In this document: one piece after another, positions 53,322 to 61,277 of the stretch
How positions within the stretch are numbered: the stretch's first letter is position 1
How the letters are laid out: every line of letters starts with the position of its first letter
From: G963556115 sp963677015
GTDB lineage: Bacteria; Planctomycetota; SZUA-567
Direction: 5' to 3'
NCBI GenBank assembly: GCA_963677015.1
Contig: OY781533.1
Location: 1,612,001-1,676,000 of the forward strand
Length of the DNA: 64,000 nt
Translations under genes and position numbers: made by a program
Notes under the pieces: model-generated
The model's input: only the letters and a program-made list of their open reading frames with translations
Database searches by the model: none
Told to the model about the DNA's origin: nothing

Positions 53322-53335
53322 TTAGTTCCGACTAA
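53322..53335. promoter_or_regulatory. Candidate iron-regulator site upstream of feoB
   Basis: TTAGT-TCCG-ACTAA: an exact copy of the motif also found at 54142 and 54240. It lies between feoA and feoB, 35 bases upstream of the feoB start. Confidence 0.6.
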
Positions 53336-53383
53336 TAGCTATTATAAAAAAAACCACATTGAGTAAGTTCATAAACTAAGGTA

Positions 53384-53623
53384 TTAAAGGATCTCTATTT
53401 CAATATGTGATGCTTCATTTTTGCGTAGAGAGAGCTCATATCCCATAATTTTAAGAACCATTGGGTCTCCGAGTGGTGCTATGCGTTTTACTTCAACCAA
53501 GCTGTTACGGATAATTCCCATTCCGGCATAACGTGTACGATTACTTAAATCAGGCAGTACTCGTGTGATTTTTGCTTTTCTTCCAACTTCAAGATGATCA
53601 AGTGTCATTAGTGCGGTCATCAT
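53384..53623 (-). CDS. feoA: FeoA-domain protein
   Basis: A 79-residue SH3-like protein of the FeoA family. Seen are LDHLEVGRKAKITRVL at the start, RYAGMGIIRNSLVEVKRIAPLGDPMVLKIMGYELSLRKNEA in the middle (core GDPMVLKIMGYELSLRK). It acts as a small cytoplasmic partner of FeoB. AAAGGATAAG precedes the start (two adjacent ATGs). It is 23 bases downstream of the DtxR-type gene. Confidence 0.93.
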   Translation of the reverse strand: MMTALMTLDHLEVGRKAKITRVLPDLSNRTRYAGMGIIRNSLVEVKRIAPLGDPMVLKIMGYELSLRKNEASHIEIEIL

Positions 53624-53646
53624 CTTATCCTTTATATAACTGGTAC

Positions 53647-54114
53647 TTATTTTTCACATTTAGAATTACATGTTCTAATATCTGTTCCATCACGATAAAA
53701 AGTTTCAAAACCCTCGCGCCACATCTGCTCATTTTTAGGGCAGGATTTAATATATTTTGAAAGTGCCACAAACCTGTCTGCAACATCTTTTCCGATGAAA
53801 TGCTCCATTTTACAGGCAATTTCTTCAGCCTTTTCTTCCTTGACGCCGAGTAAATCCTTCAAGAATGCTTTTATATTCTGGTGTTTATAAATTATTTGAT
53901 TGGCAATTTCCCGACCCTTTTCAGTAAGGGTAATAGGCTTGTATTTTTTATAAACAATAAGATCATACTCAGCCAGATTTCTCAATGCAACTGTTACTGA
54001 AGAGCGTTTGACCTCCATCTTGTCAGCGATATCATTGGAAAGAGCATAACCATCCTCGTCAGAGAGCTTGGCTATGACTTCAAGATAATTTTCCAAACTA
54101 GCAGAGATATCCAT
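53647..54114 (-). CDS. DtxR/MntR-family metal-dependent regulator
   Basis: A 155-residue regulator with a winged-helix N terminus (LENYLEVIAKLSDEDGYALSNDIADKMEVKRSSVTVALRNLAEYDLI, helix-turn-helix core IADKMEVKRSSVTVALRNL) and a dimerisation domain carrying metal-binding residues (the CKMEHFIGKDVADRFVAL segment with Cys-x-x-Glu-His). There is no SH3-like third domain, the short MntR/TroR-like length. It heads the feoA-feoB unit, so iron is the likely co-repressor, and the TTAGT-N4-ACTAA sites nearby are probable targets. The C-terminal Cys residues (CNSKCEK) are unusual. AAAGGTTAT precedes the ATG. Confidence 0.88.
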   Translation of the reverse strand: MDISASLENYLEVIAKLSDEDGYALSNDIADKMEVKRSSVTVALRNLAEYDLIVYKKYKPITLTEKGREIANQIIYKHQNIKAFLKDLLGVKEEKAEEIACKMEHFIGKDVADRFVALSKYIKSCPKNEQMWREGFETFYRDGTDIRTCNSKCEK

Positions 54115-54141
54115 TATTTTATAACCTTTTTTATAAGTTTG

Positions 54142-54155
54142 TTAGTTAACACTAA
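54142..54155. promoter_or_regulatory. Candidate iron-regulator site upstream of dtxR-type gene
   Basis: TTAGT-TAAC-ACTAA lies 28 bases upstream of the regulator start. Together with 53322 and 54240 it defines the motif. Confidence 0.62.
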
Positions 54156-54239
54156 TTTACTTAGAAAGTGTCCTAAAGTCAAGTCAAAAATGTAAAAATT
54201 ATCGATTTCAAGTAAGCTGATACATGATGTCTTACTTTT

Positions 54240-54253
54240 TTAGTCCAAACTAA
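54240..54253. promoter_or_regulatory. Candidate iron-regulator site upstream of porin-like gene
   Basis: TTAGT-CCAA-ACTAA within a slightly longer palindrome (TTTAGT / ACTAAA). It is 57 bases upstream of the porin-like ATG 54311 and so probably controls it. Confidence 0.6.
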
Positions 54254-54310
54254 ATTATAAAGCATAAATTTTAGCTAATATTTATTTAAGATTCTACTTG
54301 AAAGGGAGAT

Positions 54311-55642
54311 ATGTCAAATGTAAAATATCCGGTAGAAGTTGATGGTTGTTGTAAAGGGGATATTTTGCAAATAAAGGTCGGTTATCATAATTATTACTGC
54401 GCTACATACGTTGTTGCGTTATCAATAATTATTTTTTTTGTGGTTGCGATGGATTTTACTTCACCTGCTATTGCTGGTGATGAGGAAGCTATTTCCGGGG
54501 AAATTGATTCACTCCGGGATGAGTTTCGCTCTATTAAAAACGAGTACGATTGTTCTGCTGACAGTAAGAATGTGGAGCATCTGCGTTCTGCCAAAGGTAA
54601 TTCGTCTGTCAAAATTGGCGGAGAACTTTTTCTGGATTATATAGGGACCATGTATTCAGGGGATGATTATGATGGTGCCGGGTATTCAGGCAATTGGCAG
54701 TTGCATAATACAAATCTTAGATTTGATTTCAATTTTGACTCGGATTTACGTGTGCAGGTAAAACTGGATCTCAGTGATTCTCCATACCGGACTCAGTCCA
54801 GGGTCATGGAGGAAGCTCTTATGATCTGGGATTCGGTCTGCGGGGGACCGATTGGTTTGTTTTTTGGTATTGGTGAAGTGCCGTATGGTCAGGACAGAAC
54901 ACTTGGTATAATTCAAAGCTATAATCATACAGAGGGTGACTACAGTAGTGAAGGTCCGATAATCTTAAGTGCTCCGTATCTTGATAGCGTAAGGCGAGAT
55001 AATATTATTTATCATCCCGGTGAAATTGACCGTGTTGTAATGGCTGGTTTTAATTACACCTGGCGCGATACCTTGAAGGTAGAGTTCGCCTTCTTTCAGC
55101 CTGACAGTTATGCTGATCAGATCGGGATCTACGAGCGTCTTGCCAATGACGGTGATAGCGGGATGGAAAGTTTTGCGGGGCGCGTCTGGTGGAATACTCC
55201 AATTGACGGACTTGTTGCGGAATTATCCGGTGTTCGTAAGCATGTTGTGCGTAGAGGTGATAATGGTCTTTATGGCCCTGACGCAGTTGAAGATGAGTAC
55301 GCGGTAAGCCTGGGATTCGACTGGAATGTAAATGCGGAGCTTGAGATCTTTGCAGAGTATCAGCATGGTTTTGACTGGGGCTTCATTGAGGGCTATAATA
55401 CAGATACTGTCTCGGCTGGGGTTTTATATGCTTTGACAGAAAAGTTTACTCTTGGTGGTATGGTTGAGTGGCTGCATATATCTGACAGGGGTGAAGAAAC
55501 AGATTTAAATAAATTCATTCTACATACAAAATACACCTTTAGAAATGGCGTTTACCTTATTGCCGAGTATGGTGCAGAATTATATAATTGGGATAATGCT
55601 CTTAGTAATGTCTTTGCCGTTCGCAGCGGAATACAGTTCTGA
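54311..55642 (+). CDS. Outer-membrane porin-like beta-barrel protein
   Basis: A 443-residue protein. After a 30-residue cytoplasmic-type start a hydrophobic segment (YVVALSIIIFFVVAMDF, cut near AIAG) acts as signal peptide; a short coiled stretch (GEIDSLRDEFRSIKNEYD) follows, then alternating strands of a 14- to 18-strand barrel (VKIGGELFLDYIG, LRVQVKLDLSD, LRFDFNFD, LKVEFAFF, FAGRVWWNTP, LEIFAEYQHG, FTLGGMVEWLH, GVYLIAEYG) ending in AVRSGIQF with a terminal Phe. This fits the phosphate-selective/porin O-type fold. It carries a candidate iron-regulator site upstream, so it may admit metals or metal chelates. GAAAGGGAG precedes the ATG. Confidence 0.82.
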   Translation: MSNVKYPVEVDGCCKGDILQIKVGYHNYYCATYVVALSIIIFFVVAMDFTSPAIAGDEEAISGEIDSLRDEFRSIKNEYDCSADSKNVEHLRSAKGNSSVKIGGELFLDYIGTMYSGDDYDGAGYSGNWQLHNTNLRFDFNFDSDLRVQVKLDLSDSPYRTQSRVMEEALMIWDSVCGGPIGLFFGIGEVPYGQDRTLGIIQSYNHTEGDYSSEGPIILSAPYLDSVRRDNIIYHPGEIDRVVMAGFNYTWRDTLKVEFAFFQPDSYADQIGIYERLANDGDSGMESFAGRVWWNTPIDGLVAELSGVRKHVVRRGDNGLYGPDAVEDEYAVSLGFDWNVNAELEIFAEYQHGFDWGFIEGYNTDTVSAGVLYALTEKFTLGGMVEWLHISDRGEETDLNKFILHTKYTFRNGVYLIAEYGAELYNWDNALSNVFAVRSGIQF

Positions 55643-55697
55643 TAACAGGGTACCCATTCTTGGATTAGAGGGTGGGGGTTGGGTGAGGAGTTAAGGT

Positions 55698-56393
55698 ATT
55701 AAGCTAAAAGATATTATTTATACAATATTTTTATTGCTGATTCTTGCAGTTTTGCTGCTTGGGGTATATTATCGTTCTCATTTTTTCAGTGCCCAATATA
55801 TCGTATCAAACATTCCTGTTGCTGATTCCATTGTTTTTAATGCTAAGCAGCATGTCAAAACAAATTCACATACTGTTCATGATATTCGACCGCATGAAAT
55901 AGCCGTATCACCTCCACCCAAGAAACACTATTCGCAGCGTTATCTTGTGGTCTTTCTCGGAAAGAAAATTTTAGGGGCAATTGAAGGAAAGAAATATGCT
56001 CTGGCGTATTATAATATTAACCTGCCAATTGATACTTCTAAAGGCAAATCTGTCAAAGGGGATAAACTTGTTCCGCTTGGTGACTATTATGTTCTGAAAC
56101 ATGAATTGCGTGGTAATGCTATGTTTTTAGTCTTGAATTATCCGAATATCAAAGATGCAGATAGGGGACTCAAAGCTGGAATTATCTCTCAGGAGCAGTA
56201 TGATCAGATTGTGAATGCGAGCAAACAGGGTATACTTCCACCATTTAACACTCCTTTGGGCGGGCCGGTTTTTATTCGTGGTGACGGGGCTCCGGGTATG
56301 CATACATCCGGTAATATTGGGATACCGCCTGAGGCGATGCGTAAGGTTTGGGAGTTTGCAAAAAAAGGCACACCGGTAAGAATTGTACCGTAG
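55698..56393 (+). CDS. L,D-transpeptidase-fold protein without catalytic residues
   Basis: A membrane-anchored protein of about 231 residues. The anchor helix is IFLLLILAVLLLGVYY, and the periplasmic part has YkuD-fold features: KGDKLVPLGDYYV, LNYPNIKDADRGLKAG and PPFNTPLGGPVFI. But where active enzymes have IHG and SxGC, this protein has FIRGDG and TSGNIG, so the histidine and the nucleophile cysteine are both replaced. A non-catalytic, probably cell-wall-binding role is likely. No ATG is available: the first AUG-like choice is an ATT at 55698 with GAGGAG seven bases upstream, giving KLKDIIYT before the helix; a TTG at 55734 has no site. Confidence 0.75.
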   Translation: MKLKDIIYTIFLLLILAVLLLGVYYRSHFFSAQYIVSNIPVADSIVFNAKQHVKTNSHTVHDIRPHEIAVSPPPKKHYSQRYLVVFLGKKILGAIEGKKYALAYYNINLPIDTSKGKSVKGDKLVPLGDYYVLKHELRGNAMFLVLNYPNIKDADRGLKAGIISQEQYDQIVNASKQGILPPFNTPLGGPVFIRGDGAPGMHTSGNIGIPPEAMRKVWEFAKKGTPVRIVP

Positions 56394-56458
56394 ATTAGGG
56401 TCACTGTATTCGTAAAAGAATGTGGCTGTTGTTATTTGTCGCTGCTGTTTATGCAGGT

Positions 56459-57220
56459 TTATTTGCGGTTTGCGAGTGCAGCGGCACCGATGGCTCCCAT
56501 CAGTTGGGCTCTCGGGTCAACGTAGATTTTTATATTCAGTTCTTCCTCAAGGGCTAGACGCATAGCTTCATTTTGTGCTACACCACCAGTGAAATACATC
56601 TTTGCTTGCGGCGTTAGCTTTACTTGTGTATATAGTCTGTTTATGCGCATGGCGATTGCTCTTAAGACGCCTTTGAAAATGTTATTGATGGTTTCACCTT
56701 TCGCAAGGAGACCAATTATTTCACTCTCAGCAAAAACAACACAGGTTGAATTGATATTGATTTTTTTATCAGCGGAATTATATAGGTCCAGCATAGAGTC
56801 ATAACTTATATTAAATTTATGCGCTATGTTATCTAAAAAGCTTCCTGTTCCGGCTGCACATTTATCATTCATTGCAAAATCAAGCACATTGCCATCATTT
56901 TTGAGGTGAATCGCTTTGCTGTCCTGTCCACCTATATCAATAATACCCTGCGCCTGCGGGTGAAAAGTATGAATGCCAAAGGCATGACAGGTTATCTCTG
57001 TTATGCGTTTATCGGCATTATCAAATAATCCCCGTCCATAGCCGGTTACAAAGATTCTTTCAGCTTTGTTGTACTTTGTAAGATGTTCAATTATTTTATT
57101 TCCTGAGGCAACCGGTGACGCGCCGGTAGGGATGATTATGCTGTCTACGATCTCATTGGAATCAGTAAGTAAAACACCTTTGCTTGTTGTTGAACCAATA
57201 TCAATTCCTAGATTAATCAT
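56459..57220 (-). CDS. BadF/BadG/HgdC-type ATPase (2-hydroxyacyl-CoA dehydratase activase-like)
   Basis: A 253-residue protein of the actin-like ASKHA superfamily. It has NLGIDIGSTTSKGVLL, FVTGYGRGLF, IDIGGQDSKAI, NDKCAAGTGSFLDN (first cluster Cys) and GGVAQNEAMRLALEE. In active activases two Cys per subunit bridge a [4Fe-4S] cluster; the first is in NDKCAAGTG and the second probably in the STCVVFAESE segment. Activases use ATP to inject an electron into radical acyl-CoA dehydratases or act on other corrinoid/Fe-S enzymes. ATG 57220 lies inside the end of apbE. No dehydratase gene is in view. Confidence 0.87.
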   Translation of the reverse strand: MINLGIDIGSTTSKGVLLTDSNEIVDSIIIPTGASPVASGNKIIEHLTKYNKAERIFVTGYGRGLFDNADKRITEITCHAFGIHTFHPQAQGIIDIGGQDSKAIHLKNDGNVLDFAMNDKCAAGTGSFLDNIAHKFNISYDSMLDLYNSADKKININSTCVVFAESEIIGLLAKGETINNIFKGVLRAIAMRINRLYTQVKLTPQAKMYFTGGVAQNEAMRLALEEELNIKIYVDPRAQLMGAIGAAALANRK

Positions 57221-58331
57221 TTTCAAATTCAACCTTAATATTATTGGTGTCGGCTAGTCCACCTTCAATTATAATTTCGCTCATATCATCAAGTACAAGG
57301 TAGGCATCAGTATCGGGAAATAATTTTAGCAGCTCCCTGGATTTATCTACTCCCAGGACTGTTATTGCTGTTGCCAGTGCATCCGCTATAGTACATGAAC
57401 GCTTGGTGACAACTGTTGCAGAGATAATTCCACCGGAAGTAGGGTAACCTGTGTGCGGGTCGATAATATGAGAGAAGCGTTTGTCTTTAACCATGAAATA
57501 TTTTTCGTAATCACCAGATGTTGCTATGGAAATATTTCCTTTGGTCTTTAAATTTTTGATGATACTGTTGCTGCGTGGGTTTCTTATTCCGGTCGTCCAG
57601 ATCTTTTCATTAGCGCCTATAATAGTTTGCGTTTTGGATTTTATCTCAGGCTCACCGATTAGTGTAACTTCTCCGCCTATTTCAATACTTGCTGTTTTTA
57701 CACCTTCTTCTTTTAGGGTTTCAGCAAAGATGCTTACCCCAAGACCTTTGGCAATACCTCCCAGATCAAGTATTACATCAGAATTTGTTTTTGAAATATA
57801 CATTCCTTCACGAAAGAACTTTATTTTATCAAATCCACTATTTTGTAGTGCCTGATTTATGATTGATTGCGCAGGCAGGGCAGGGATGTTTTTTTCTTTC
57901 CACGGATAAATATTGATAATACTTCCTACCGCGGGATCAAACGCACCGTTGGATAAAATATAAAAGCGCTTTGCTTCTACAAGAGCTCGCCAGGTTAACG
58001 GATCAACTTTTATTTTTTCACCGGCTTTAGCTGAATTGATTCGAGAAATATCGCTTTCTGGTATGTAGCGACTGAGAAGAGCCTCCGCATGCTTAATGCG
58101 TGCGTAGGCTTCAGTAAAAATTTCACTTGGTTTTTTTTTCAGGGAACTATCCGGGAGGATGGTAACACACCCAGAGGTTCCCATTACTGTACCGAACTGC
58201 TCTTGAAAAAAATTACCGTTATTATTGTTCTCAGCTGCAGTCTTTGAATAGTACAGGGCAACAATAACCAGAAGTACAGTAACAATGGGAACTGTATAGA
58301 TATAAATCTTTTTGTCTTTTAAAAACTGCAT
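57213..58331 (-). CDS. apbE: FAD:protein FMN transferase
   Basis: A 372-residue ApbE flavin transferase anchored by an N-terminal helix (IYIYTVPIVTVLLVIVALYY). Motifs include MGTSGCVTILP, SDISRINSAKAGEKIKVD, DLGGIAKGLGVSIFAETLKEEG, SATVVTKRSCTIADALATAITVLG and IIDPHTGYPTSGGI, the last with the metal-binding Asp. It attaches FMN to threonine in proteins such as RnfG/RnfD or NqrB/C. GGAGTAAT precedes the ATG, 2 bases after the iscU stop. The Rnf genes at the window end are natural substrates. Confidence 0.94.
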   Translation of the reverse strand: MQFLKDKKIYIYTVPIVTVLLVIVALYYSKTAAENNNNGNFFQEQFGTVMGTSGCVTILPDSSLKKKPSEIFTEAYARIKHAEALLSRYIPESDISRINSAKAGEKIKVDPLTWRALVEAKRFYILSNGAFDPAVGSIINIYPWKEKNIPALPAQSIINQALQNSGFDKIKFFREGMYISKTNSDVILDLGGIAKGLGVSIFAETLKEEGVKTASIEIGGEVTLIGEPEIKSKTQTIIGANEKIWTTGIRNPRSNSIIKNLKTKGNISIATSGDYEKYFMVKDKRFSHIIDPHTGYPTSGGIISATVVTKRSCTIADALATAITVLGVDKSRELLKLFPDTDAYLVLDDMSEIIIEGGLADTNNIKVEFEND

Positions 58332-58333
58332 TA

Positions 58334-58708
58334 TTACTCCGAATGCTTTGAGTAATAATCTTCAACTGCAGCATGAAGACCATCAGCTGCAAGGTTGGAA
58401 CAATGCATCTTTTCAGGCGGTAACCCTCCAAGTTCCTGTGCAACCTGATCTCTTGTAAGAGCCATTGCTTCATCAAGGCTCATCCCTTTTGCCATTTCTG
58501 TAGTGATACTACTAGTTGCAATTGCAGCGCCGCAACCTAGTGTCTTAAATTTACAGTCGGTTATAGTTCCATTTTCTACAGCTATTGTTATTCTCATCAT
58601 ATCGCCGCAGGTAGGATTTCCTACTTCACCGATTCCTGATGCGTTTTCAACTTCACCAACATTTTTTGGATTCTGGAAATGTTCCATGACAGCATCTGTA
58701 TAATCCAT
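58334..58708 (-). CDS. Iron-sulfur cluster scaffold IscU/NifU N-domain
   Basis: A 124-residue scaffold. The three cluster Cys are Cys34 (NPTCGD), Cys59 region (TLGCGAAIATSS) and Cys103 region (KMHCSNLA); Asp36 is also present. It assembles [2Fe-2S] and [4Fe-4S] clusters from sulfur delivered by the cysteine desulfurase encoded at 60093. AAGGGGATAAT precedes the ATG. It forms part of the leftward operon iscS, PilZ, PilZ, iscU, apbE, activase. Confidence 0.94.
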   Translation of the reverse strand: MDYTDAVMEHFQNPKNVGEVENASGIGEVGNPTCGDMMRITIAVENGTITDCKFKTLGCGAAIATSSITTEMAKGMSLDEAMALTRDQVAQELGGLPPEKMHCSNLAADGLHAAVEDYYSKHSE

Positions 58709-58763
58709 ATTATCCCCTTATATCTGTGCTATACCGGTAAACGGTATGTAAGCATTATAAAAT

Positions 58764-59117
58764 TTATTTCCAGGATGGGAAGCCCCATTTCCTGATTAAC
58801 CTTTTTATACTCTCTCTATTTTCACCGCTGATTTCAACAATTTTACATCCTATGGCGTTATAGTTTGGATTAACATCCTCCTTACACCAGACAATATCAA
58901 TGATACAGGAAAAATTAGTCTCTTTACGAAATTCGTCAACCCAGTTGACTGTCGCATTGAAACTAGTCCCTTCTGCTATTGGATTGTCACCTACAATGAG
59001 AAAACCTTCTGTTGTGACATCAATAATTCGACCTATTTTTTTACCACTGCCAGTTTCTATAACTTCTGGAAAATAGACTAGGTTTTTTCGTTCAAGTTTC
59101 CGATGCTGTTTTTCCAT
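58764..59117 (-). CDS. PilZ-domain-like protein, short
   Basis: A 117-residue protein with the c-di-GMP-binding features RKLER (RxxxR) near the N terminus and DVTTEGFLI (the D/NxSxxG motif, with Thr for Ser). The body VEISGENRESIKRLIRKWG forms the C-terminal helix. It resembles adaptor-type PilZ proteins. CAGGAGAAAT precedes ATG. It is located between a larger PilZ protein and iscU in one operon, so c-di-GMP may link to this cluster's role, though a scaffold or adaptor use without nucleotide is possible. Confidence 0.72.
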   Translation of the reverse strand: MEKQHRKLERKNLVYFPEVIETGSGKKIGRIIDVTTEGFLIVGDNPIAEGTSFNATVNWVDEFRKETNFSCIIDIVWCKEDVNPNYNAIGCKIVEISGENRESIKRLIRKWGFPSWK

Positions 59118-59170
59118 GATACTATTTCTCCTGTAAATGTAGGAATGTAAAGCGAGCTTAAATTCCCAAT

Positions 59171-60100
59171 TTATACGATGATTTCTTCTTCAATATATGA
59201 ACTTACCAGCTGTTTAATAACGTTGTCTGTGGCTGTGTTAATCTTTAAAAACTCCATATTGAGAATGCTTCCGCCACCATCATCATTATGCTTCTTTTTG
59301 ATGTTGTTGACACCTGCAAAGACAGTATGTTCTTCTGGGCGATCCGGTAATATAAAACTTATTACAGCCAGATCTCCCTGATTGAAATCAAGCGGTGAGC
59401 GTGTATGAATCGCACAACCACTGGCGCTTATATCGCGAATAGTTGACGGTAATTCTCCTTGAATTTTACCAGCAAGGTCAACTATAGGTATCGGCCCTAT
59501 TACAACATTTCTTGGAATGATAGAGAATAGTGCCGGTAATTCCCTGAAAATTCTTGCTTCTTTTCGCTTTGGTGTTATAAAAAGGTCATAAGTGTGTAAA
59601 TAGTTATAACCTCTAATGCCCTCATCATAAACTTCACTGAATTCAGAAATGAACGACCATCGCATATCGTTAATTTCAGCAATAAATTGTGTTTTTTCAC
59701 CCTTTATAGGATTATATTTATGATTTGGATCATTATTTAAAAAAATAGTAAAATCATCATTAGTAATATTAATTACTGTTGCATCGTATTGTTCGTCATA
59801 ATCTACCCTTTGTATTGTAACTCTAATTCCTTTGGGTAAATTGTGAGTAGAGTGAATGTCAGATGTATCTAGAGGACTGTCATCAAAGTATGAATAGTTA
59901 TTTGACTTAGTTTTCAGATCCTTGGTATCCAGATGCGGGACAATGTGTTCTTCTTTGCGCTTCTTGAACAGGTAATAGAGTATGACTCCACTCAAGAGAA
60001 AAAAGAATATGATGCCAACAGTCTCAACCGGGTTAGTTGATTTTACATCTAACCAGGGTAAAAAAGGCATCTCTGTTACCGCATCAGGGTTGTTATCCAT
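59171..60100 (-). CDS. Membrane-anchored PilZ-domain protein (YcgR-like)
   Basis: A 309-residue protein. Residues about 28-46 are a membrane helix (IIFFFLLSGVILYYLF), then a disordered linker, then an N-terminal YcgR-like domain (ITNDDFTIFLNN to about 185) and a PilZ domain from about residue 185. In the PilZ part RKEAR supplies the RxxxR motif and DISASGCAIHT the DxSxxG motif, both intact. It probably senses c-di-GMP at the membrane. Its ATG overlaps the end of iscS by 8 bases, so translation is coupled to iscS. Confidence 0.78.
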   Translation of the reverse strand: MDNNPDAVTEMPFLPWLDVKSTNPVETVGIIFFFLLSGVILYYLFKKRKEEHIVPHLDTKDLKTKSNNYSYFDDSPLDTSDIHSTHNLPKGIRVTIQRVDYDEQYDATVINITNDDFTIFLNNDPNHKYNPIKGEKTQFIAEINDMRWSFISEFSEVYDEGIRGYNYLHTYDLFITPKRKEARIFRELPALFSIIPRNVVIGPIPIVDLAGKIQGELPSTIRDISASGCAIHTRSPLDFNQGDLAVISFILPDRPEEHTVFAGVNNIKKKHNDDGGGSILNMEFLKINTATDNVIKQLVSSYIEEEIIV

Positions 60101-61277
60101 TCCAGGTTACACTCATTTGTCTTATCATATCTATCTGCTTGGGAAGTACCTCCAAGACTTTATCTATATCCTCTTCTGTAGTTTCTTTACCCAGGCTGAA
60201 ACGAATTGATCCGTGTGCATCTTCCTGCGGTATTCCTAAAGCCAGCAGTACATGTGACGGCTCAATACTGTCGGTAGAGCAGGCGGAACCGCTGGACACC
60301 TGGATTCCGAACATATCCAGTCGGAGTAAGATTGCCTCTCCTTCCGCCCCGCAGAAGCGAACATTAAGAATGTTCGGCAGCTTTTCATTTGCATTGCCAT
60401 TACGGTAAACTTTAGGAATAACAGACTCTATACCGTTCCACAGTTTTTCAATGAGTTTTGCAATCCGGCTGGAGTGTTCTGATATATCAGCCACTGCGAG
60501 TTCGGCCGCTTTTCCCATTCCGACAATACTTGCTACATTCAGTGTGCCAGCCCGCCTGTGTCCCTCCTGCGCCCCGCCATGGAGCAGAGGTATAACTTTC
60601 AGGCCTTTACGGGCATAGAGAATGCCTACTCCTTTAGGACCATGAAATTTGTGAGCAGATAGACTGAGAAAGTCCACTTCAAGGTCTTTAACATCGATAT
60701 TTATTTTTCCCGCAGCTTGAACTGCATCTGTGTGGAAAAGCACTCCATGCTTATGGGCAATAGAGGTAAGCTGCTTGATTGGCTGAATACTGCCAACCTC
60801 ATTGTTGGCGTACATGATGGAAACCAGAGCTACGTCGTCTGGGCTTAACGCCGCATCAAGGTCATCAGGATTTACTACTCCAGTTGCATCTACCGGGAGT
60901 ATTGTTGTTTCGATTTCACCTTTTTTTTCGAGGTATTCCAGAGTTTCGAGAATAGCATGATGCTCAATAGCAGAGGTTATGATCCTGCGTTTCCCGGTTA
61001 TTTCGGTAATTGTTTTGAGTATGGTGTTATTGCTTTCTGTGGCACATGAGGTGAAAATAATTTCACCGCGTTTGTCCTCGTCTTCAGGTATATTGGCATT
61101 GATAAGTGCTGCCACCTGCCGTCTTGCTTTATTTACAGCAGCGCGGGCCGTACGCCCAAGGCTATAGTACTTTGAAGCAGGATTGCCATAGTTTTCTGCA
61201 AGAAAAGGGAGCATTTCATCAAGAACTGCTTTGTCAATTCTGGTTGTTGCCGCATTATCTAAATATATGTTATCCAT
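60093..61277 (-). CDS. iscS: Cysteine desulfurase IscS/NifS
   Basis: A 394-residue pyridoxal-phosphate enzyme that removes sulfur from cysteine for Fe-S cluster assembly and other uses. Features are DNAATTRIDKAVLDEM, the ATESNN motif (CATESNNTIL), the HTDAVQAAGK segment, the PLP lysine in SLSAHKFHGPKGVG and the sulfur-carrying Cys in SSGSACSTDSIEPSHVL. GAAAGG precedes ATG 61277; an earlier in-frame start at 61295 has none. The SSGSACST length and no upstream regulator fit group I NifS/IscS. It heads the operon with PilZ genes, iscU, apbE and the activase. Confidence 0.95.
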   Translation of the reverse strand: MDNIYLDNAATTRIDKAVLDEMLPFLAENYGNPASKYYSLGRTARAAVNKARRQVAALINANIPEDEDKRGEIIFTSCATESNNTILKTITEITGKRRIITSAIEHHAILETLEYLEKKGEIETTILPVDATGVVNPDDLDAALSPDDVALVSIMYANNEVGSIQPIKQLTSIAHKHGVLFHTDAVQAAGKINIDVKDLEVDFLSLSAHKFHGPKGVGILYARKGLKVIPLLHGGAQEGHRRAGTLNVASIVGMGKAAELAVADISEHSSRIAKLIEKLWNGIESVIPKVYRNGNANEKLPNILNVRFCGAEGEAILLRLDMFGIQVSSGSACSTDSIEPSHVLLALGIPQEDAHGSIRFSLGKETTEEDIDKVLEVLPKQIDMIRQMSVTWNG

